A stretch of DNA of 64,000 nt. Origin: Paracidovorax sp031843945. GTDB lineage: Bacteria; Pseudomonadota; Gammaproteobacteria; Burkholderiales; Burkholderiaceae_C. The stretch is taken from contig NZ_JAVTJJ010000004.1 in assembly GCF_031843945.1 (NCBI RefSeq), forward strand, positions 124,001 through 188,000, given 5' to 3'. The notes beneath the pieces were generated by a model, which did no database searches, was not told the DNA's origin, and saw only the letters and a program-made list of their open reading frames with translations. Below are positions 43,247 to 50,663 of the stretch, in pieces. The translations under genes were made by a program, and so were the position numbers. The first letter of the stretch is position 1. Every line of letters begins with the position of its first letter.

Positions 43247-44215
43247 TCAGTTCGGCACAGGCACCAGGAAGTCGCGGCTGATACCCGCACCCAGCTCGTT
43301 CACACGGTCCAGGAACTGCGTCAGATAGGCGTGCAGGCCGGTCGCCAGAATCTCGTCGATACGCCCGTAGCGCAGGTCGGCCAGCAGGCGGCCTGCCTTG
43401 CGCTGTGTTTCGCGCGACTGGTCGTTCGACACCACGGCCAGGTTCTCGGCCACTTCGTGCAGGCTGGCGTGCAGCGAGCGCGGCATGTCGCGGCGCAGGA
43501 TCAACAGGTCGGCCACACGCTCGGGCGTGATCACGTCGCGGTACGCCTTGCGGTACACCTCGAAGGCCGACACGCTGCGCAGGATGGCGCTCCAGTGATA
43601 GAAGTCGAACTCCGGCGTAGCGCGGCGCGGGTTCTGCACCGAGCCGTGGAAGTCACTCTGCACCGCGTGGAACTTCACGTCCAGCAGCCTGGCCGTGTTG
43701 TCGGCCCGCTCCAGGAAGGTGCCCATGCGCAGGAAGTGGAATGCCTCGTCCTGCAGCATGGTGCCCAGCGTGACGCCGCGCGACAGGTGCGAGCGGTACT
43801 TCACCCACTCGAAGAACTGCGCCGGGTCGCGCTCGAACACGCCGCCGTCCAGCTGGCGGCTCAGCTCCAGCCAGGTCTGGTTCTGCGTTTCCCACACCTC
43901 GGTGGTGAGCGCGCCGCGCACCGCGCGGGCGTTTTCGCGGGCCGCGCGAATGCACGACACGATGGACGACGGGTTGTTGCCGTCATGCACCATGAAGTTC
44001 AGCACGCCGGCCGGAGTGACCTCGCCATGCTTGGCGGTGTAGGCAGGCATCAGCTCGCTGATCGACAGCAGGCCTTGCCAGCCCTCTTCCGATACGGCGG
44101 CGGATTGCGGCAGCAGCGACGTCTCGTAGTTGACGTTCAACATCCGGGCCGTGTTCTCTGCCCGCTCTGTGTAGCGAGACATCCAGAACAAATGGTCGGC
44201 AGTGCGACTCAGCAT
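43247..44215 (-). CDS. Alpha-E domain (DUF403) protein
   Basis: This 322-residue, mostly helical protein covers the whole alpha-E domain: MLSRTADHLFWMSRYTERAE at the start, then NNPSSIVSCIRAARENARAVR and MLQDEAFHFLRMGTFLERAD. The family is always coded next to a circularly permuted ATP-grasp protein and often a transglutaminase-like protein, suggesting a peptide- or amide-forming pathway; no product is known. Here the ATP-grasp gene lies upstream in the same operon, but no transglutaminase gene is adjacent. The start (ATG 44215, AGGAGG upstream) is the last of three near-identical starts created by a 140-bp tandem duplication. The convergent DUF4148 gene ends next to its stop. Confidence 0.92.
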   Translation of the reverse strand: MLSRTADHLFWMSRYTERAENTARMLNVNYETSLLPQSAAVSEEGWQGLLSISELMPAYTAKHGEVTPAGVLNFMVHDGNNPSSIVSCIRAARENARAVRGALTTEVWETQNQTWLELSRQLDGGVFERDPAQFFEWVKYRSHLSRGVTLGTMLQDEAFHFLRMGTFLERADNTARLLDVKFHAVQSDFHGSVQNPRRATPEFDFYHWSAILRSVSAFEVYRKAYRDVITPERVADLLILRRDMPRSLHASLHEVAENLAVVSNDQSRETQRKAGRLLADLRYGRIDEILATGLHAYLTQFLDRVNELGAGISRDFLVPVPN

Positions 44216-44355
44216 GCAGCCTCCTCGGGCAGAGAACCCGGCACGCGCTGCGCGCGCCCGCAGTGTTGTGGTGAAAGCCCGCCTGCGGCAGGCTTTTCTG
44301 CCCGCTCTGTGTAGCGAGACATCCAGAACAAATGGTCGGCAGTACGACTCAGCAT
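44209..44355 (-). CDS. Truncated alpha-E leader ORF (inner copy)
   Basis: This second 48-codon frame is nearly identical to the outer one. Its ATG at 44355 overlaps the previous stop, and its TGA overlaps the true alpha-E ATG at 44215 as ATGCTGA. The preceding GAGGAGGCTGC is an effective ribosome-binding site. Confidence 0.5.
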   Translation of the reverse strand: MLSRTADHLFWMSRYTERAEKPAAGGLSPQHCGRAQRVPGSLPEEAAC

Positions 44356-44495
44356 GCAGCCTCCTCGGGCAGAGAACCCGGCACGCGCTGCGCGCGCCCG
44401 CAGTGTTGTGGTGAAAGCCCGCCTGCGGCAGGCTTTTCTGCCCGCTCTGTGTAGCGAGACATCCAGAACAGATGGTCAGCAGTGCGACTCAGCAT
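44349..44495 (-). CDS. Truncated alpha-E leader ORF (outer copy)
   Basis: This 48-codon frame starts at what is probably the original alpha-E start: ATG 44495, one base after the ATP-grasp stop (TGAGATG), with GGGAGGAG upstream. It encodes MLSRTADHLFWMSRYTERAE, then diverges into KPAAGGLSPQ and ends at TGA inside ATGCTGA, which overlaps the ATG of the next copy. It may only serve coupled re-initiation. Confidence 0.5.
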   Translation of the reverse strand: MLSRTADHLFWMSRYTERAEKPAAGGLSPQHCGRAQRVPGSLPEEAAC

Positions 44496-44496
44496 C

Positions 44497-46047
44497 TCAA
44501 ACTCCTCCCAGCGATTGCGTCATGCCGCCCATGGTCTGGGTCTGGGTCATGCCGCCGATGGTCTGCGCGGGCGCAGGAAACGGCACGGGGGGGGCGGCGC
44601 TGTCTTCGCCCAACACCCAGGTGTCCTTGGTGCCGCCGCCTTGAGAAGAGTTGACGACCAGGGAGCCTTCCTTCAGCGCAACGCGCGTCAGGCCGCCGGC
44701 AGCCATCTGTACCTTCTGGCCCGACAGCACGAAGGGCCGCAGGTCGATGTGGCGCGGCGCAATGCCGGATTCGACATACGTCGGGCAGCTGGACAGCGAC
44801 AGCGTCGGCTGCGCGATGTAGCCGGCCGGGTTGGCGACCAGCGCGGCGCGGAATTCCTCGATCTCGGCCTTGGTGGCAGCAGGCCCGATGAGCATGCCGT
44901 AGCCCCCTGCGCCATGTACTTCCTTCACCACCAGTTCGTGCAGATGGTCGAGCACGTACTTCAGGTCGTCGGGCTTGCGGCACATCCAGGTCGGCACATT
45001 GGCCAGGATGGGTTCTTCGCCCAGATAGAAGCGGATCATCTCCGGCACGTACGGGTACACCGACTTGTCGTCGGCAATGCCGGTGCCCACTGCGTTGCAG
45101 ATGGCCACATTGCCTGCGCGATACGCGTTCATCAGCCCGGCGCAGCCCAGCGTGGAGCTGGACCGGAACACCTGCGGATCGAGGAAGTCGTCGTCCACGC
45201 GGCGGTAGATCACGTCGACCCGCTGCAGGCCGCGCGTGGTGCGCATGTAGACGAAGTTGTCCTTGACCACCAGGTCTTGCCCTTCGACCAGTTCCACGCC
45301 CATTTGCTGGGCCAGGAAGGCGTGTTCGAAATAGGCGCTGTTGTACATGCCGGGCGTCAGCACCGCCACCGTGGGCTCGGCCGCGCCGGCGGGGGCGCTG
45401 GCGCGCAGCGTGTCGAGCAGCAGGTCGGGGTAATGCGCCACAGGCGCCACCTTGTGCAGCGAGAACAGCTCAGGAAAAAGCCGCATCATCATCTTGCGGT
45501 TTTCCAGCATGTACGACACGCCGGAAGGCACGCGCAGGTTGTCTTCCAGCACGTAGTACACGCCGTCGCCGTTGGCGTCTGCCGCACGCACGATGTCGAT
45601 GCCGGCGATGTGCGCGTACAAATCGCGCGGCACATTGACGTCCACCATTTCAGGCCGGAACTGGGCGTTGCCGAGGATGAGATCGGAGGGCACGATGCCG
45701 GCGCGGATGATGTCCTGGCCGTGGTAGACGTCGTGGATGAAGCGGTTGAGCGCAGTCACGCGCTGCACCAGCCCCTGCTGCATGCGCGACCACTCGTGCG
45801 ACGGAATGATGCGCGGAATCAGGTCGAACGGAATCAACCGTTCGGTACCAGCGCCTCCCTCGTCCTTGGCGCCATACACCGCAAAGGTGATGCCGACGCG
45901 GCGGAAGATCATCTCCGCCTCAGCGCGGCGCGCCTGCATCGCTTCTTCTGCCTGTTTGCCCAGCCATTGGCCGTAGCGTGTGTAGTGTTCTCGCACGTCG
46001 CTGCCTTGAAACGGCAGCGAGGCGTACATCTCGTCGAACTTCTGCAT
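44497..46047 (-). CDS. Circularly permuted type-2 ATP-grasp protein
   Basis: This 516-residue cytoplasmic protein belongs to the circularly permuted ATP-grasp group (DUF404/DUF407), with motifs RLIPFDLIPRIIP, EDNLRVPSGVSYML, VDVIYRRVDDDFLDP, ANVPTWMCRKPDDLKY and VVKEVHGAGGYGML. It is expected to form a carboxylate-amine bond with ATP, partnered by the alpha-E protein downstream; substrates are unknown. The C-terminus is an unusual Met/Gly/Thr-rich repeat (IGGMTQTQTMGGMTQSLGG). ATG 46047 was chosen over 46176 because GCAGGAGG precedes it and it matches the usual family start (MQKFDEMY). Its stop is one base from the first duplicated alpha-E start. Confidence 0.92.
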   Translation of the reverse strand: MQKFDEMYASLPFQGSDVREHYTRYGQWLGKQAEEAMQARRAEAEMIFRRVGITFAVYGAKDEGGAGTERLIPFDLIPRIIPSHEWSRMQQGLVQRVTALNRFIHDVYHGQDIIRAGIVPSDLILGNAQFRPEMVDVNVPRDLYAHIAGIDIVRAADANGDGVYYVLEDNLRVPSGVSYMLENRKMMMRLFPELFSLHKVAPVAHYPDLLLDTLRASAPAGAAEPTVAVLTPGMYNSAYFEHAFLAQQMGVELVEGQDLVVKDNFVYMRTTRGLQRVDVIYRRVDDDFLDPQVFRSSSTLGCAGLMNAYRAGNVAICNAVGTGIADDKSVYPYVPEMIRFYLGEEPILANVPTWMCRKPDDLKYVLDHLHELVVKEVHGAGGYGMLIGPAATKAEIEEFRAALVANPAGYIAQPTLSLSSCPTYVESGIAPRHIDLRPFVLSGQKVQMAAGGLTRVALKEGSLVVNSSQGGGTKDTWVLGEDSAAPPVPFPAPAQTIGGMTQTQTMGGMTQSLGGV

Positions 46048-46203
46048 AAAAGCGGTGCCTCCTGCAGCCAGCATAGCAAGTTGTGCGCCCGCATTCCGCC
46101 AGACGGATGACAGAAGTTTGTCCATGGCGCTGTAGGAGGCCCGGCCGCCGGCCGCCGGCTGGCGGCGAACGATCATCGAACGCGGTGCGACTGCATTGCC
46201 CGA

Positions 46204-48753
46204 TCAGCCATCCTCCGCATCCGGCTGAACGCCATCCATCGCGTGGTGCCAGTAACGGCGCATCTGCACCCGTTCGCAACGGACCTGCGCCGGCGTGACC
46301 GACGACCAGCCGATGGCGCCGCAGCGGTCGGTGCGTACCAGATCGATGCCACGCTCGGTATAGCGGGCCGCCACGTCGGGCGCCGGGTGGCCGAAACGGT
46401 TGCGGTAGCCGGCCTGCACCAGCGCGGTGCGCGGCGCCACGGCCTGCAGGAACGCAGCGGTCGACGAGGTGCGGCTGCCGTGGTGCGGCACCAGCAGCAC
46501 ATCCGCACGCAGGCGCGGCGCTTCGCTGGCGACAAGCGCGGCTTCTTGCGCGCGCTCGATGTCGCCGGCCAGCAGCACCGAGGCACCCGGGCCTGTGGCC
46601 GACACCGCAGCGGCCTCGATGCGCAGCACGCAGCTGTGCGTATTGGGCTTTCCCACGCTCAGGTCGTCGCCTGCCGGCGGAAACAGCAACTCGAAGCGCA
46701 CACCATCCCATTCCCAACGGTCGCCAGCACGGCATGGCGCCACGGCGCGCACGTGCTGCAGCGGGTGGCTCGCTTCGATGGAGCCCAGCACGTCGGCCTG
46801 CGGCTGCTGGCCCAGCACGGCCGCCGCGCCACCGGTATGGTCGATGTCGCGGTGGCTCAGCACCAGGCGGTCCAGCCGCTCGCCCGTGGCGCGCAGCAGC
46901 GGCACCAGCACACGCTCGCCCGCGTCGCTGTCCTGGTGATAGCGCGGGCCGGCGTCGTACAGCAGCGCATGACCGGCAGTGCGCAGGATGACCGCCTGGC
47001 CCTGGCCCACGTCGGCGGCCAGCAATTCGAACTGGCCCGGCGCCGGGCGCGGCGGCTGCCACCACAGCGCGGGCAACAGCAACGGCAGGCCCAGCAGCCG
47101 CACGGCCCAAGGCAGCCGCAACGCCAGCAACGTGCCCCCGGCGACGGCTGCCGCGCCCGCCCAGAGCGGCGCAATCGCCATCGACAGCTGCGCCCAAGGC
47201 CACGCTGCCAGCCACTGCAGCCCCGCCGACATCGGCCGCACGGCCCATGCGGCAGCGTCCCACAGCGGCGCCCACAGCACACCGCCCAGCGCCAGCGGCG
47301 TGACCACCAGCGTGGTCCACGGAATGGCCACCAGATTGGCCAGCAGCCCGACGACGGACACCTGCCCGAACAGCAGCAGGCTGAGCGGCGTGAGCGCCAG
47401 CGTCACCACCCACTGCTCGCGCAACATCGAGCCAAATCGGCCTGCAGCGCTTGACCCATAAGCGCTTCTAGCTCCTGAATTGCTAGCAAACAGCACCGCC
47501 ACCGCCACGAAGCTCAGCCAGAACCCCGCCTGCAGCAGCGCCCAGGGGTCCAGCAGCAACACCGCCGCGCAGGCCAGTAGCCACACTTGCGGCCACGGCC
47601 AGCGCCGGCCCGACAGCCGCAAGAGCGCCACCACCGCCAGCATGCACACCGTGCGCTGCGCCGGCACACCCCAGCCGCTGAAAAGCGCATAGCCCGCCGC
47701 CAGCAGCACGCCGCACACCAGCGCCGCGACAGGCGCCGGCACGGCCAGGCACAGCCGGCGCGAGCGCCGCCAGCCCGCGTCCACGAGGCGTGAGGCCAAC
47801 CACGCAAATAAGGTGATGTGCAGGCCCGAAATGCTCATCAGATGCGCCACACCGGTCGCGCGAAAGATGTCCCAGTCGGCGCGGTCGATGGCGCGCTGGT
47901 CGCCGGTGACCAGCGCGGCCACCACGCCGGCAGCGCGCTGGCCGGCGGTGTCTGTTGAAGCGCCGGCACCGTGGGTGAGCTGCTGAAGGATGGCGTCGCG
48001 CACCTGCTGGCGCGCTTGCTCGACGGGGTGGCGCGCCGTGGCGGCCAGCAACCGGGGCGGTGCGTCGCGCGGGCCGGCGCGCACGTAGCCGGTGGCCTGC
48101 ACTCCCTGCTCCCACAGGTACAGCTCGTAGTCGAAGCCGTGCGGGTTGCGCGCGCCGTGCGGTGCTTTCAGGCGCACCGTCATGTCCCAGCGCTCACCCG
48201 CGCGCACGCTGGGCGGAGGCGGCTTTTGCAGCTCCACGATCGCGCCCAGCGTGGAGCCCGCCCCCGCGTCGCGCATGAAGGGGCCGGAGTACCACGACAC
48301 GTCGATCAACCCCGGCAGCCGCACCGGTGCGCCATCCAGTTGCGCCGATTCCACCTCCAGCCGCATGCGCAGTGCCCCATCCAGCGGCTGCGGCATGGCC
48401 GCCACCACCGCCGTGATGCGCACGTCGCGCCCTTCCAGAGTGGGATTGAGCGCGTGCGACAGGAACACGCCGGCACGCAGGCCGCACACGCTGAAAAGCA
48501 GCCCGGCGCTAGCACACAGCGCCACGGCGGATCGTAGCCATGGGCGACGCAGCCACAGCGGCAACACGCCCGCCACCAGTGATGCCGCAGCCCACAGCAC
48601 GTAGACACCCGCCTGCCAAAGTGCCGGCTGCTGCAGTTGCAATGCCGTGCCGGTGATGGCGCCCAGCAGCACGGTGGGCACCAGCCAGATTCGCCCAGCA
48701 GTGAGCGCCACACGGGTCAGGCGGGGCGCGCAGGCAGGGACTTCAGACGGCAT
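46204..48753 (-). CDS. comEC: DNA internalisation-related competence protein ComEC/Rec2
   Basis: This 849-residue inner-membrane protein is the transmembrane channel for single-stranded DNA uptake. It has an N-terminal membrane and OB-like region (about 1-250), the ComEC competence core (about 270-560, with LVTGDQRAID and ATGVAHLMSISGLHI) and a C-terminal metallo-beta-lactamase domain (ADVGQGQAVILRT, LVLSHRDIDHTGGAAAVL). Residues 423-440 are encoded by a palindromic repeat read in frame, placed in a loop between membrane segments. Length is normal or slightly long. Other uptake genes are not in this window. It is followed on the same strand by the ATP-grasp/alpha-E genes, likely unrelated. 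Confidence 0.94.
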   Translation of the reverse strand: MPSEVPACAPRLTRVALTAGRIWLVPTVLLGAITGTALQLQQPALWQAGVYVLWAAASLVAGVLPLWLRRPWLRSAVALCASAGLLFSVCGLRAGVFLSHALNPTLEGRDVRITAVVAAMPQPLDGALRMRLEVESAQLDGAPVRLPGLIDVSWYSGPFMRDAGAGSTLGAIVELQKPPPPSVRAGERWDMTVRLKAPHGARNPHGFDYELYLWEQGVQATGYVRAGPRDAPPRLLAATARHPVEQARQQVRDAILQQLTHGAGASTDTAGQRAAGVVAALVTGDQRAIDRADWDIFRATGVAHLMSISGLHITLFAWLASRLVDAGWRRSRRLCLAVPAPVAALVCGVLLAAGYALFSGWGVPAQRTVCMLAVVALLRLSGRRWPWPQVWLLACAAVLLLDPWALLQAGFWLSFVAVAVLFASNSGARSAYGSSAAGRFGSMLREQWVVTLALTPLSLLLFGQVSVVGLLANLVAIPWTTLVVTPLALGGVLWAPLWDAAAWAVRPMSAGLQWLAAWPWAQLSMAIAPLWAGAAAVAGGTLLALRLPWAVRLLGLPLLLPALWWQPPRPAPGQFELLAADVGQGQAVILRTAGHALLYDAGPRYHQDSDAGERVLVPLLRATGERLDRLVLSHRDIDHTGGAAAVLGQQPQADVLGSIEASHPLQHVRAVAPCRAGDRWEWDGVRFELLFPPAGDDLSVGKPNTHSCVLRIEAAAVSATGPGASVLLAGDIERAQEAALVASEAPRLRADVLLVPHHGSRTSSTAAFLQAVAPRTALVQAGYRNRFGHPAPDVAARYTERGIDLVRTDRCGAIGWSSVTPAQVRCERVQMRRYWHHAMDGVQPDAEDG
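47434..47488. repeat. Palindromic repeat inside comEC, copy 8
   Basis: CAGCGCTTGACCCATAAGCGCTTCTAGCTCCTGAATTGCTAGC (read in two parts: AGCGCTTGACCCATAAGCGCT and AGCTCCTGAATTGCTAGC) is a member of the intergenic repeat family. Here it is translated in frame on the minus strand as SNSGARSAYGSSAAG. Confidence 0.85.
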
Positions 48754-48906
48754 GCGGGCATGCTAAGGCACCGCCAGCTTGGCCCAGGTGCAAAGCATGC
48801 TGTGTAACACTCGCGGCTGGTCTGCCGGCGGGCGCATCGAACGGTTCGCCCGCCCGGCATCTCCGCTTTTTCTCTCCTCCATTTCCAACGACTTTCAAGG
48901 ATTGCC

Positions 48907-49365
48907 ATGAGCGTTTACGACAAGCTGAAAGAACTGCAGATCACCCTGCCCCCGGTGTCCGTGCCTGCCGCCGCCTACGTGCCCTACGTGCAAACGGGCA
49001 ACCTGGTATTCCTCTCGGGCCACATCGCCCGCAAGGACGGCAAGCCGTGGGTTGCGCAGTTCGGCCGTGACATCACCACCGAAGAAGGCAAAGCCGCAGC
49101 GCGCGCCGTCGCCATCGACCTGCTGGGCACGCTGCATGCGGCCACCGGCGGCGACCTGAACCGCATCGTGCGCATCGTCAAGGTGATGAGCCTGGTCAAT
49201 TCGACCGGCGACTTCACCGAGCAGCATCTGGTCACCAACGGCGCGAGCGAGCTGTTCGGCGAAGTGTTCGCCGACAAGGGCAAGCATGCGCGCAGCGCGT
49301 TCGGCGTGGCGCAGATCCCGATGGGCGCCTGCGTGGAGATCGAGCTGATCGCCGAGCTGGCCTGA
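48907..49365 (+). CDS. RidA family (YjgF/YER057c/UK114) protein
   Basis: This 152-residue cytoplasmic protein covers the RidA domain (LVFLSGHIAR, LLGTLHAATGG, IVKVMSLVNS, GKHARSAFGVAQIPMGACVEIE, in part). The conserved Arg of the RidA active site appears as R in HARSAFGV. It is of the longer YjgH/RutC-like subgroup rather than the 128-residue archetype. RidA hydrolyses reactive enamine/imine intermediates made by pyridoxal-phosphate enzymes, which fits loosely with pdxY coded downstream. AAGGA precedes the start. Confidence 0.9.
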   Translation: MSVYDKLKELQITLPPVSVPAAAYVPYVQTGNLVFLSGHIARKDGKPWVAQFGRDITTEEGKAAARAVAIDLLGTLHAATGGDLNRIVRIVKVMSLVNSTGDFTEQHLVTNGASELFGEVFADKGKHARSAFGVAQIPMGACVEIELIAELA

Positions 49366-49386
49366 CGCGCTGACCTGACGCGCTGA
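49361..49386 (+). repeat. Short tandem repeat at the ridA stop
   Basis: CCTGACGCGCTGA occurs twice in direct succession, starting within the ridA stop codon region (GCC TGA). The unit is 13 bases. Confidence 0.7.
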
Positions 49387-49432
49387 CCTGCGAGTCTGCC
49401 CGGCAGACCACGCCTGTGAGTCCAGAAAAGTC

Positions 49433-49500
49433 CGTTCGGGCTGAGCCTGTCGAAGCCAGGGCACATGGTTGCAAGGCGCCAGGCAGGCTCAGCACAAACG
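49433..49500. repeat. Imperfect inverted repeat of the CGTTCGGGCTGAGCCTG family
   Basis: CGTTCGGGCTGAGCCTG (49433-49449) pairs with CAGGCTCAGCACAAACG (49484-49500) at 15 of 17 positions. GTCGAAGCC follows the first arm. Sequences with this core are widely scattered in Burkholderiales and other proteobacteria genomes. It lies between ridA and pdxY. Confidence 0.7.
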
Positions 49501-49590
49501 GGCTCGACAGACCGGCGCTGTGCCCGTCGGTGGCTTTCGGCCCGCTGACGCAGGCTCGCTTTTTTTCACCCCATTCCGGCACCCAAGCCC

Positions 49591-50490
49591 ATGACCGCGC
49601 CCTCCCCCGAAGCTCCCCTGGTCTTGTCCATCCAGTCGCACGTCGCCTACGGGCATGTGGGCAACGACGCGGCCATGCTGCCGCTGCAATTGTTGGGCAT
49701 TCAGCCGGTGGCGGTGCACACGGTGCAGTTCTCCAACCACACGGGCTACGGTGAATTCAAGGGCCAGGTGTTCACACCCGCGCACATTGCCGACGTGCTG
49801 GACGGCCTGCGAGCACGCGGCGTGCTGGCGCGCTGCACGGCGGTGCTGTCGGGCTACCTGGGCGATGCGGGCGTGGGCGAAGCCATCCTCGCGGCCGTGC
49901 AAGAGATTCGCGCGGCACGGCCTGCGCTGCACTACCTGTGCGACCCGGTGATGGGCGACGTGGGCCGGGGCGTGTTCGTGCGCCCGGGCATTCCTGAATT
50001 CTTGCGGCGCCGCGCGCTGGCGCAGGCCAGCATCATCACGCCCAACCATTACGAATTCGAGCTGCTGCACGGCGCGCCGCTGGCATCGGTCGACGAGACG
50101 ATCGCCGCCGCGCGCGCGCTGCTAGGCAGCACGCCGGGCACGGGGCCGTCGCTGATCGTGGTGACCAGCCTGCGCACGCCCGACCTGCCCGCCGAACAGC
50201 TGGCCACTCTGGCCGTCACGGCCGATGCCGCCTGGCTGGTACAGACGCCGTTCATCGACCTGCAGCCCCTGCCCAATGGCATGGGCGACGTGTTTTCGGC
50301 CGTGCTGCTGGGCCACCTGCTGCGCGGCGCGACCACGCCGGAGGCCGTGTCCGGCGCCGTCAGCAGCCTCTACGCGCTGGTGGCGCGAACGGTGCCCGGC
50401 CAGCGCGATCTGCCGCTGGTGGCCTGCCGCGATCAGATCACCGCGCCGGCGGAGCGCTTTGCGCCAAAGCTGTGGAATGGCGCGCTCTGA
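49591..50490 (+). CDS. pdxY: Pyridoxal kinase
   Basis: This 299-residue cytoplasmic ribokinase-fold enzyme phosphorylates pyridoxal to pyridoxal 5'-phosphate in vitamin B6 salvage. Family motifs are visible: VLSIQSHVAYGHVGNDAA at the start, TVQFSNHTGYGEFKG, YLCDPVMGDVGRG, ITPNHYEFELL and the catalytic Asp233 in NGMGDVFSAV. Length matches PdxY. It is transcribed alone; a long palindromic repeat follows. Confidence 0.94.
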   Translation: MTAPSPEAPLVLSIQSHVAYGHVGNDAAMLPLQLLGIQPVAVHTVQFSNHTGYGEFKGQVFTPAHIADVLDGLRARGVLARCTAVLSGYLGDAGVGEAILAAVQEIRAARPALHYLCDPVMGDVGRGVFVRPGIPEFLRRRALAQASIITPNHYEFELLHGAPLASVDETIAAARALLGSTPGTGPSLIVVTSLRTPDLPAEQLATLAVTADAAWLVQTPFIDLQPLPNGMGDVFSAVLLGHLLRGATTPEAVSGAVSSLYALVARTVPGQRDLPLVACRDQITAPAERFAPKLWNGAL

Positions 50491-50513
50491 CGCCCGATCA
50501 CGCAGTCAACACG

Positions 50514-50629
50514 CTTTTGCTCTGCTATTGATAGCTGCTAGCGCTTATCTTCAGGGCATTTGACATTGAAAAGTATTCAAGAGCCTTGAATATCAAGCGC
50601 AAGCAGCTATTGAATCAATAGCAAAAGCC
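50514..50629. repeat. Long palindromic repeat, copy 9
   Basis: This is an extended member: CTTTTGCT and CTATTGATAGCTGCTAGCGCTT on the left pair with AAGCGCAAGCAGCTATTGAA and AATAGCAAAAG on the right, around a 45-base centre (TTCAGGGC ... GAGCCTTGAATATC) that is itself partly symmetrical. The total span is about 116 bases. It lies between convergent pdxY and the chemoreceptor gene. Confidence 0.85.
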
Positions 50630-50663
50630 TAGCCAGCCAGCTGACTGGCTGGGCACAACGTGT

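Larger units (their letters stand above)
44161..44495 (-). repeat. 140-bp tandem duplication covering the alpha-E start (2.4 copies)
   Basis: Copies lie at 44161-44300 and 44301-44440 (one difference in 140 bases), with a partial third at 44441-44495 (three differences in 55). Each carries the first 18 codons of the alpha-E gene with its ATG; the two full copies also carry an AGGAGG site and a hairpin AAGCC-C-GCC-TGC-GGC-A-GGCTT. Since 140 is not a multiple of three, the copies are in different frames. Confidence 0.95.
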
